NCBI RefSeq assembly: GCF_030160655.1
Contig: NZ_BSOT01000005.1
Span: 868,001 to 932,000 of the forward strand
Direction of reading: 5' to 3'
Source: Agaribacter marinus
GTDB lineage: Bacteria; Pseudomonadota; Gammaproteobacteria; Enterobacterales; Alteromonadaceae
DNA length: 64,000 bases
The notes below the pieces were generated by a model. It saw nothing but the letters and a program-made list of their open reading frames with translations. It had not been told where the DNA came from and ran no database searches. This document shows positions 57,654-64,000 of the stretch, piece after piece. The translations under genes and the position numbers were made by a program. Within the stretch, counting starts at the first letter, position 1. The number at the start of each line of letters is the position of its first letter.

Positions 57654-58133
57654 ATGTCAAACTCGCTTTATATGAAGAATAAAAACATACGGAAAAATTC
57701 CCCCGTACCACTCAAAGAATGCGGCGTATTTTCTGCCGCCGATTTAGTTGGCGACAAGTGGACACTATTAATACTTAGGGAAGCATTTTATGGCATCGTC
57801 AGGTTTGACGATATTCGAGTTGATCTAAATATCCCCCGCTCAGTGCTGACTAATAGATTAAAAAAACTTGTGGCGAACAATATTATGTATCGCGAACCTT
57901 ATCGCGAAGACAACAGCCGGACGCGATATTTATACATGCTAACGCCACAAGGTGCCTCGTTAGCGCCTGTCATTATTGCCCTAATGCAATGGGGAGATCA
58001 TTACATAAAGAAGGGAAACTCTCCTCTCACACTATTACACAAAGAAAGTGGCGAACAACTAAAAGTGGCTATTGTGCGTGAGAACGCAGAAGATGTTTCG
58101 CTGACAGACATTTCTATCAACATTAACGAATAA
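57654..58133 (+). CDS. HxlR family transcriptional regulator
   Basis: A 159-residue winged-helix regulator. The HxlR pattern is clear: the cysteine in KECGVFSAADLVGDKWTLLILREAF, then FDDIRVDLNIPRSVLTNRLKKL as recognition helix region, and the wing REDNSRTRYLYMLTPQG. The C-terminal extension after residue 125 is longer than the minimal family. It diverges from the membrane protein gene at 57158. Confidence 0.88.
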   Translation: MSNSLYMKNKNIRKNSPVPLKECGVFSAADLVGDKWTLLILREAFYGIVRFDDIRVDLNIPRSVLTNRLKKLVANNIMYREPYREDNSRTRYLYMLTPQGASLAPVIIALMQWGDHYIKKGNSPLTLLHKESGEQLKVAIVRENAEDVSLTDISININE

Positions 58134-58231
58134 CATCCAGACCATGCATATTCAAAACTGATTTGGACGTTTCTTGGGTATTTAAAGATCGAAACATGCT
58201 AGCTTAGTCAAAAGTGATGTTGAGGCAAGCG

Positions 58232-59395
58232 TTACCCATTTTGGCGACGAAAAACGCAGACCGCACACAAAAGTGCCATAAACAAAAGTAGCATCAAACA
58301 TTTAAACGCCGTTAGTAAGCTAGTTTGATGAGATAACTCTCCAATGAAAGCTGGCCCTGCTAACACACCGAAATATGCAACAGACGAAACAATGGGCACC
58401 GCTTGCGCAGTCTCAATCACACGTTGCTTCGCTATTGCTGAAAACATGATAGGGACAATGTTGGCGCAACCGATACCCAATAGCGCATATCCAGCGATAA
58501 CCCCTATTGGCTTATCAAAAGCTGTTATCATGAATACACTAACAATTGCCAATATCGTTCCCGCTACTACCATCGCTCGTTCGCCCAGACGTTCTATTAA
58601 GCGATCACCAGAAAATCGCATAATTGTCATTGATACAGAAAACGCCGCAAAGCCTATACCTGCCAATTTAACAGGAAAATCTAAATACTCTTGTAAAAAT
58701 ATCGCGCTCCAATCCAATACCGTGCCTTCGACAAGAAACAGTAAAAAGCAAACAGACCCAATCAACAAAAGGTAAGATGTTGGCATCCTCCATGCTTTTT
58801 TCCGCAATACGCCGTCCTCATTCTGAATCGAATAACTGACTAAATAGCAAACAAATATCGAAATTACAGCAAACCCTAACACAATAAAGATGAGTGGAAA
58901 ACCGACAAACATTAGGCTCACAAGGCAAGCACTACCAACAATCCCTCCTGCGCTATAGCAACCATGAAAACCTGACATGACTTTAGTACCCAGTTTACGC
59001 TCCACAATAATCGCGTGCATATTCATAACACAATCTGTTGCGCCAATACTCATACCAAATAAACAAGCGAGTACAAATAATTGAATTTGATTTTGGCTCA
59101 TCAATGTAAGAGTTAGGCTTATCACCATTAATATACAGCTAGTAGTTAATACCCTTCGACAACCAACATTTTGCACTAAACGTCCAGATAGCGGCATTGC
59201 CACCATCGCGCCAACCCCCAAGGTAAGCAATAACAAGCCAACTTGACGTTCATCCAGTGCAAACTTGCTTTTAATTGACAAGATAGCCACTGCCCAAAAA
59301 GCAGCCGCCGCACCTGCCATTAAGAAAAACGCACGCGTGGCCCAAAGCATTGCGCTTCCATCATTAAGGTACTGCTTCGCACTCAAAACTCTCAT
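58232..59395 (-). CDS. MFS transporter
   Basis: A 387-residue major facilitator with about twelve hydrophobic helices, resembling the YbjJ-type group. The loop motif after the second helix is PLSGRLVQNVGCRRVL and the signature around the middle is DRLIERLGERAMVVAG. Substrate unknown. The frame extends to an ATG at 59413, but AGGAA lies seven bases before the ATG at 59395 and no Shine-Dalgarno sequence precedes the outer one. It diverges from a LysR gene, its likely regulator. Confidence 0.85.
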   Translation of the reverse strand: MRVLSAKQYLNDGSAMLWATRAFFLMAGAAAAFWAVAILSIKSKFALDERQVGLLLLTLGVGAMVAMPLSGRLVQNVGCRRVLTTSCILMVISLTLTLMSQNQIQLFVLACLFGMSIGATDCVMNMHAIIVERKLGTKVMSGFHGCYSAGGIVGSACLVSLMFVGFPLIFIVLGFAVISIFVCYLVSYSIQNEDGVLRKKAWRMPTSYLLLIGSVCFLLFLVEGTVLDWSAIFLQEYLDFPVKLAGIGFAAFSVSMTIMRFSGDRLIERLGERAMVVAGTILAIVSVFMITAFDKPIGVIAGYALLGIGCANIVPIMFSAIAKQRVIETAQAVPIVSSVAYFGVLAGPAFIGELSHQTSLLTAFKCLMLLLFMALLCAVCVFRRQNG

Positions 59396-59458
59396 TGATC
59401 TATTCCTAAACATAAAAAATACTTTCAGTACTTTACATACAAAAATAAAACGATAAAT

Positions 59459-59471
59459 TAGATATAATCTA
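59459..59471. promoter_or_regulatory. LysR-type box (T-N11-A palindrome) between lysR and MFS genes
   Basis: TAGATATAATCTA is a perfect dyad (TAGAT-ATA-ATCTA) with T-N11-A spacing, 22 bases before the LysR start. A TATAAT at 59463-59468 overlaps it, so bound regulator would affect the promoter. Confidence 0.6.
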
Positions 59472-59492
59472 TATATAAATCGAATTTTTAAA

Positions 59493-60386
59493 ATGAAAGC
59501 ATACGCACACTACCCGTATTTTTTAACTGTATGCAAGTGTAAGAGTTTTTCAGCAGCAGCTGAACAGCTAGGTATGGCGCAGTCGAGTATCAGCTATCAA
59601 ATCAATCGTTTGGAGGATTTGCTGGAAACTAAATTATTAGTAAGGACTCAAGGCACAAAAATACAACTCACTCCAAACGGGCAATTGCTATTTAATGAGT
59701 TACTGAAGACTGACAGGTTATTGCAAGATGTCGTCAGCCATATTTCACCGAAAATGGGAAATAAGCGAATTACTATTTCCGCGCCCGTGGATATTGGCAC
59801 TTACTTGTTAGCGCCCCTTATAAATCAAATGTCAAATAAAATACCGACGTTTGAGCTAACACTAGATGATGCTAGTCACGATTTATATCATGAGAACGTA
59901 GATCTGGCCATTAGGCGGAGAAGCGAAAAACGTTGCGCATTAGAATACCTTCCGCTCTTTTCCGCATCAAACGTATTGGTCACTAGTCGCAACTTCATTC
60001 AAAAATACGGACAGCCAAATTCACTAAGAGAATTATTAACACTACCGATTATTGTTAGGAATGCCAAAAGCAGTCAAACATGGCAATATTTTTTAAAAGA
60101 CACGGCGTGCACGTTTGCACAATTTACCAACTTGCAATGTGTATCCAATACCATCGCCATTGCACATGCGATCTCGGCAGGAAACGGCATAGGAATTATT
60201 CCTTCATACTTAATGAAAGAACATAATTTTATTCCCATTGAGTTAAATGATGCCCCAACATATGCACCAGTAAACTATTTTGATATTGTTCATGTCGATA
60301 CATTTTTAACCAGACAATGGGCTGACCAACTAAAATCTACCTTATATGCAGCCTATCATTCAGACACCAATATTGACTTCATTTGA
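59493..60386 (+). CDS. LysR family transcriptional regulator
   Basis: A 297-residue LysR regulator. The N-terminal helix-turn-helix is in SFSAAAEQLGMAQSSISYQINRLEDLL and the effector-binding domain follows from about residue 88 (RITISAPVDIGTYLLAPLIN). It diverges from the MFS gene across a short region with a LysR box, so control of that transporter is likely. The inducer is unknown. Confidence 0.93.
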   Translation: MKAYAHYPYFLTVCKCKSFSAAAEQLGMAQSSISYQINRLEDLLETKLLVRTQGTKIQLTPNGQLLFNELLKTDRLLQDVVSHISPKMGNKRITISAPVDIGTYLLAPLINQMSNKIPTFELTLDDASHDLYHENVDLAIRRRSEKRCALEYLPLFSASNVLVTSRNFIQKYGQPNSLRELLTLPIIVRNAKSSQTWQYFLKDTACTFAQFTNLQCVSNTIAIAHAISAGNGIGIIPSYLMKEHNFIPIELNDAPTYAPVNYFDIVHVDTFLTRQWADQLKSTLYAAYHSDTNIDFI

Positions 60387-60409
60387 AAACTTTTATCGAA
60401 GTATTTCGT

Positions 60410-61477
60410 ATGAAAAGAACAATATTTAGCGCTTTTCATGCAATGCAAACACCCTATCAAATTAAAAATTTGTACCTACGAATCAATCACTTGAAAGATG
60501 TATTTGCTATTCTTACGATGTCGATTATTGTCAGTGCATGCAACGAAAACCAACAAATTCGGCATGATTTAGAAGCACTACATGAACGTTTAATAGACTT
60601 TACAGATATTTCTGCACCGGTACTAGATGCAACAGTGCAGCTAGATGCGCCAAGGAAGTCGTCACTGCGCCTTACTACGACTGACATTCAAATAAACTTA
60701 AGAGAATTTTATGCCTTGAAAGCATGCCCGTTGAGCAAAACAATTGCTGAACGAAATACTTCATTAGGAAAAACACAGTTACCGTCTATTCGCTATGCCT
60801 ACGAAAAATCACTTATTAGTGCATTGCAAAACTGCATGGACATACTGCCTGACGACAATCAGATGAAACTCAAATTAAACAATTGGTTGACGCAAAAAAA
60901 GCAAGCACTGCCAATTGTGTGGGCAAATATGATTACTCAAAGTAATGAAACGTACAATGCGTTTGCGATATCAGCTGATTTTATTTCGGGGACAAATAGT
61001 GACCAATTTCATGCGTCAAGGCTAGCGCTGAATTACATAGTAAATAGCAATGAAACAACAACATTAGAATCGCACTTAAAAACCTTACAAGAAAGCCGAC
61101 TTTTCGCTCGAATGTGGCGAACACAATGGCTTATAAGTCAATATCTTACACAAATGTCACCCTTATTGACTACTTACCTTGAACAAAATACATGCAATAC
61201 AAAACAAGAGAAAGAAAGTGTAAAAATTATGCAAAATATCTTTCGTCTGTTTTTTGCAGAAAAAATTCAACCCGTCACGAGTGAACTCAATAACTACCAC
61301 TACCAACTTTCCCCTTTGTTTGCTGAACTTAGTCATCGACTCTCAAATATAGACGACAAAACCGTCGCGTTTGCGATGTTTATTAAAAACCAATACGAAC
61401 TAGGCCATACCGAATATAAAGCAAGTATTCAACAGTATGTGCAACTTTGGCAACGTGTGTTTATACACTGTACATAG
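60410..61477 (+). CDS. DUF3080 family lipoprotein
   Basis: A 355-residue putative lipoprotein. The hydrophobic segment VFAILTMSIIVSACNEN contains lipobox IVSAC. The motif LKACPLSKTIAERNTSLGK, then YEKSLISALQNCM, is what I recall of DUF3080, a proteobacterial family without known function. The longest frame starts with a TTG overlapping the LysR stop; the ATG at 60410 is preferred, though it leaves an unusually long (about 40-residue) N-terminal region before the hydrophobic core. A start nearer to ILTM is possible. Confidence 0.7.
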   Translation: MKRTIFSAFHAMQTPYQIKNLYLRINHLKDVFAILTMSIIVSACNENQQIRHDLEALHERLIDFTDISAPVLDATVQLDAPRKSSLRLTTTDIQINLREFYALKACPLSKTIAERNTSLGKTQLPSIRYAYEKSLISALQNCMDILPDDNQMKLKLNNWLTQKKQALPIVWANMITQSNETYNAFAISADFISGTNSDQFHASRLALNYIVNSNETTTLESHLKTLQESRLFARMWRTQWLISQYLTQMSPLLTTYLEQNTCNTKQEKESVKIMQNIFRLFFAEKIQPVTSELNNYHYQLSPLFAELSHRLSNIDDKTVAFAMFIKNQYELGHTEYKASIQQYVQLWQRVFIHCT

Positions 61478-61578
61478 TTAAGAAAGCAGTAACGACGGTT
61501 TATAGAATTGTGCTAAATTAAATTTGAGTTCAAAATAAGCTTGAATGCTCTCCCCTCCTGAATAAGAATATGCTGGAC

Positions 61579-61594
61579 GTTTCCTATGTGAAAC
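61579..61594. promoter_or_regulatory. Small inverted repeat upstream of the aldolase gene
   Basis: GTTTC (61579-61583), six bases, then GAAAC (61590-61594). It lies about 75 bases before the aldolase start and could be an operator of a sugar-acid-responsive regulator. The evidence is weak. Confidence 0.25.
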
Positions 61595-61668
61595 ATATAT
61601 GTCTTATTGTAAATGAAAATATTTGGCACTGAGTTAGAAGAAACAAGAAAATTACAGGCAAGGCTAAC

Positions 61669-62439
61669 ATGTACGATATTCCTCGCGTAAGTTTAAAAGG
61701 TAAAGTTTCAGAACAAGAATGGTTAACTCGAAAAGAATTGGCTGCCTGCTATCGGCTGCTAGTTATGCATGGTTGGGATGATTTGATCCATACACACGTA
61801 TCCGCGAGGATCCCTGGTACTGATGATTTATTGATTAACGCGTTTGGATTAACATTTGAAGAAGTAACAGCCTCAAACTTAGTAAAGATTGATGTTGAAG
61901 GTAATATTTTGGACAAAGATAGTCCTTTCGATATAAATCCAGCAGGGTTTACTATTCATAGCGCAGTACACAAGGCAAGACATGAAGATCAATGCGCGAT
62001 GCATTTACACCACCCTGATGCAATTGCAGTAGCGAGCCTTGAACACGGTTTACGCCCTTACTCACAGTATGCGGCCTTTGCACTTGCAAGTATTTCGTAT
62101 CATGGTTACGAAGGCTTAGCAGTAGAACATGATGAAATAGCTCGCCTACAAGCCGATTTGGGCAACGCGAATTTTATGTTGCTACGTAATCATGGCGCAC
62201 TCACCATGGGTTTGACCATTGGTGATGCGTTTATGCACATGTACGATTTGATTCGCGCTTGTGAGATTCAAGTAAAATTACTCAATTCAAATGAAAACAT
62301 CATTGAAGTAGAGCAATCCGTAATCGACGGTATTAAAGCACAGGCGTCAGTTGTCCATACTGGCATGACAGGTGGTCAAAAAACATGGCCTGCAATGGTG
62401 CGTCGCGTTAAACGTGTGTACCCAGATTTTGATGATTGA
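61669..62439 (+). CDS. Class II aldolase/adducin family protein
   Basis: A 256-residue protein with the zinc-dependent class II aldolase fold. Candidate metal ligands are the histidines of MHLHHPDAIAV near residue 112 and the His of LLRNHGALTMG near 172. The N-terminal segment CYRLLVMHGWDDLIHTHVSARIPG is typical. In sugar-acid clusters such proteins cleave a 2-keto-3-deoxy acid or act as epimerase-like enzymes; the exact reaction is not decided here. AAGG is five bases before the ATG. The mandelate-racemase-family gene starts 19 bases after its stop, so the two form an operon. Confidence 0.82.
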   Translation: MYDIPRVSLKGKVSEQEWLTRKELAACYRLLVMHGWDDLIHTHVSARIPGTDDLLINAFGLTFEEVTASNLVKIDVEGNILDKDSPFDINPAGFTIHSAVHKARHEDQCAMHLHHPDAIAVASLEHGLRPYSQYAAFALASISYHGYEGLAVEHDEIARLQADLGNANFMLLRNHGALTMGLTIGDAFMHMYDLIRACEIQVKLLNSNENIIEVEQSVIDGIKAQASVVHTGMTGGQKTWPAMVRRVKRVYPDFDD

Positions 62440-62458
62440 ACATAAATAAGTAGAAAAA

Positions 62459-63634
62459 ATGAAAATTACCCAAGTAGAAATTTTTGATATTCACTGTCCA
62501 GAGCGCCCACCTTGGAACCCAATATTTGTTCGCATATATACTGACGAAGGGATTACTGGCGTTGGCGAGGCTGGTTTAGCTTACGACTGGGGTCACAGCG
62601 CCGCCGCGGCAATGATTAAAGAAATAGCAGAAGCAGTTTTGATTGGCTTTGACCCATTTAAAACAGAATTGCTTTGGTCTCGCATGTTGCGCGAAAGTTT
62701 TTGGGGGCTTGGTGGCGGACCAGTTCTATATGCAGCGATGAGCGCAATTGACACCGCCCTATGGGACATTAAAGGGAAAGCCTTGAACGTGCCGGTATAT
62801 CAATTGCTTGGCGGTAAAACAAATGACAATTTGCGTACGTATGCGAGTCAATTACAGTTTGACTGGAGCCAAGACTGCATAAAAATGCTTACGCCAGATG
62901 ATTACGCCCGTGCCGCTGAAAAAGCGATGGCCGAAGGCTATGACGCGGTAAAGGTGGATCCGATCGTTTATGACGAAAATGGAGATTCTAGCTTCGATCG
63001 TACTAAACTATTTACACCGAAACAAATGAAGCTCTTCGGTGATCGCTTAAGAGCAATACGCGAAACTGTGGGTGAGGAGGTGGATATTATCTTTGAAGCA
63101 CATTCGTTAATGGGCTGTGCGTCAGCGATTCAAATGGGCGCGATCGTTGAAGAAGTAAACTGCATGATGTTTGAAGAGCCAGTCAATTACTTGAACTCCG
63201 CCGTGCATAAGAAAGTTGCAGACAACTTACGCGTGCCCATTGCGGGTGGTGAAAGACTATATCACCGATGGGATTGTCGCCCGTATTTTGAAGATCAGAG
63301 CATTGATGTACTGCAACCTGATGTCGGCTTGTCTGGCGGATTTACGGAAGCTAAGAAAGTCTGCGATTATGCTGATGTATACGATATTCGTGTTCAGGCA
63401 CATGTATGCGGAGGGCCAGTGGCTACCGCTGCTGCTCTGCAACTAGAGGCCGCTATTCCCAATTTTTTAATTCACGAACACCATACCTATGCCATCAAGC
63501 ATTGGAATAGAGAGCTATGCAAACAGGACTACCAGCCGGAAAACGGTGTGTTTAAGGTGCCAGATTTACCTGGTATTGGTATTGAATTAAACGATGACGT
63601 CGTTAATCGTTCACCCAAAGTCATCGTAAAATAG
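62459..63634 (+). CDS. Mandelate racemase/muconate lactonizing enzyme family protein, probable sugar-acid dehydratase
   Basis: A 391-residue enolase-superfamily enzyme. The N-terminal capping domain (ITQVEIFDIHCPE) is followed by the (beta/alpha)7-beta barrel. Likely residues include KVDP near 164, the carboxylate ligands in IIFEAHSLMG and FEEPVNYLN, GGERLYHRW, and the acid/base His in QAHVCGGPVATA near 314. It is similar in layout to galactonate dehydratase, but the substrate (galactonate, fuconate, arabinonate or other) cannot be fixed. Operon partner: the aldolase upstream. The convergent amidohydrolase next to it suggests a lactonase step in the same pathway. Confidence 0.85.
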   Translation: MKITQVEIFDIHCPERPPWNPIFVRIYTDEGITGVGEAGLAYDWGHSAAAAMIKEIAEAVLIGFDPFKTELLWSRMLRESFWGLGGGPVLYAAMSAIDTALWDIKGKALNVPVYQLLGGKTNDNLRTYASQLQFDWSQDCIKMLTPDDYARAAEKAMAEGYDAVKVDPIVYDENGDSSFDRTKLFTPKQMKLFGDRLRAIRETVGEEVDIIFEAHSLMGCASAIQMGAIVEEVNCMMFEEPVNYLNSAVHKKVADNLRVPIAGGERLYHRWDCRPYFEDQSIDVLQPDVGLSGGFTEAKKVCDYADVYDIRVQAHVCGGPVATAAALQLEAAIPNFLIHEHHTYAIKHWNRELCKQDYQPENGVFKVPDLPGIGIELNDDVVNRSPKVIVK

Positions 63635-63660
63635 ACCTTACACATGTATTGCTTAATGAT

Positions 63661-63704
63661 GACTGAGTATTTAGATGATATTGAAAGCTCAGTCTCATTA
63701 TTTT
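63661..63704 (+). terminator. Hairpin downstream of the dehydratase gene
   Basis: A 7-base inverted repeat (GACTGAG at 63661-63667 and CTCAGTC at 63688-63694) is followed by TCATTATTTT. It is a probable terminator of the aldolase-dehydratase operon. Confidence 0.5.
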
Positions 63705-63711
63705 AGACGGC

Positions 63712-63791
63712 AACACCATTTAAATAATAACACCATTTAAATAATAACACCATTTAAACAATAACGTTATTTAGACAACACCTCCATTTAG
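63712..63791. repeat. 17-base tandem repeat, three clear copies and two decayed
   Basis: The unit AACACCATTTAAATAAT occurs at 63712-63728 and 63729-63745, then with one change at 63746-63762. Two more degenerate copies follow to about 63791, reaching the stop of the amidohydrolase. The repeat is between two convergent genes. Confidence 0.8.
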
Positions 63792-64000
63792 CCAAAATAA
63801 CAGCGCTTGGCAGTATCATGAATCAACGTGGAGCGCTTCAGTCCCATCGAATCAATGGCCTCTATCACCAGTTGCCAATAGCTTGAATACGTGGCACTAA
63901 ATAGCGTTAAGGGAAAGTTTGAAGCAAACATGACATTTCCTTCGCCAGCGACGTTTAGTGTGTCATCAAGGCTTCGCTTTACATGATCAATAGTATAATT
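63788..64000 (-). CDS. Amidohydrolase family protein, probable sugar lactonase (C-terminal part)
   Basis: Only the last 70 residues are in the window; the gene continues to the right. The segment GNVMFASNFPLTLFSATYSSY, followed by a final HDTAKRCYFG, matches the end of the amidohydrolase_2 family (compare MFGSNFP and the TA-x-R-x-Y end). Members include fuconolactone-type lactonases. The neighbouring dehydratase and aldolase make a sugar lactonase the likely role, by context only. The stop overlaps the decayed tandem repeat. Confidence 0.72.
   Translation of the reverse strand, partial: NYTIDHVKRSLDDTLNVAGEGNVMFASNFPLTLFSATYSSYWQLVIEAIDSMGLKRSTLIHDTAKRCYFG

Noticed and set aside
60383-60409. 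TTG start of the DUF3080 gene overlapping the LysR stop
   Set aside because: It has no Shine-Dalgarno support, and an ATG nine codons later gives a shorter, more sensible N-terminus.
63712-63791. CRISPR or integron-like array
   Set aside because: The units are head-to-tail without spacers, and no cas or integrase gene is present.

Overview
The window looks like a chromosomal segment of a marine gammaproteobacterium, most likely of the Alteromonadales (Alteromonadaceae-like). The evidence is a moderately AT-rich composition (judged by eye, not computed), the conserved order thrS-infC-rpmI-rplT-pheS-pheT-ihfA, an mfd-csiV pair with lolC next door, TIGR03503, CsiV and DUF3080 family proteins, a TonB-receptor-like secreted protein, and many PilZ, FapA and HDOD proteins. 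I see no prophage, insertion sequence, CRISPR array or rRNA operon. Most of the window is core genome with scattered metabolic genes.

Layout. 1-139: start of an exported protein, probably a TonB-dependent receptor, with a long AT-rich upstream region. 0.9-13.5 kb: topA, a lone astB, a multi-Ig-domain lipoprotein, a dicarboxylate/amino-acid symporter, lolE-lolD, three tRNA-Asp genes behind one strong promoter, a TIGR03503 protein and dnaQ. 13.6-23.8 kb: rnhA-rlmI, a PilZ protein, hrpA, an 82-aa orphan, sbcB and a FapA/DUF342 protein. 24-37.1 kb: leucine-degradation genes liuC-liuE, glgC, a thioesterase, an HDOD protein, a ketopantoate-reductase-like protein, a glycosyltransferase, a one-chain cysteine desulfurase-SufE fusion, a CbiM-like membrane protein, an uncharacterised secreted protein, a phosphoribosyltransferase and lolC. 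37.2-47.5 kb: a PilZ protein, mfd, csiV, a penicillin-acylase-family enzyme and a Tat-exported PhoD-like phosphatase. 47.6-55.4 kb: a lipoprotein, then ihfA, pheT, pheS, rplT, rpmI, infC and thrS, all on the minus strand. 55.5-61.5 kb: a GNAT enzyme, three regulators of different families (AraC, HxlR, LysR), a small membrane protein, an MFS transporter and a DUF3080 lipoprotein. 61.6-64 kb: a class II aldolase, a mandelate-racemase-family dehydratase and the end of an amidohydrolase/lactonase. Together these three look like a sugar-acid catabolic locus.

The best candidates for a second look are: (i) a strong intrinsic terminator after ihfA whose hairpin also encodes the signal peptide of the next lipoprotein, so translation could control termination; (ii) the cysteine desulfurase-SufE fusion; (iii) infC with an apparently conserved AUU start; (iv) separation of lolC from lolDE; and (v) the sugar-acid locus at the right edge. 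No wholly new multi-gene system is obvious. Several starts were moved from the longest reading frame because a Shine-Dalgarno sequence favours an internal codon.
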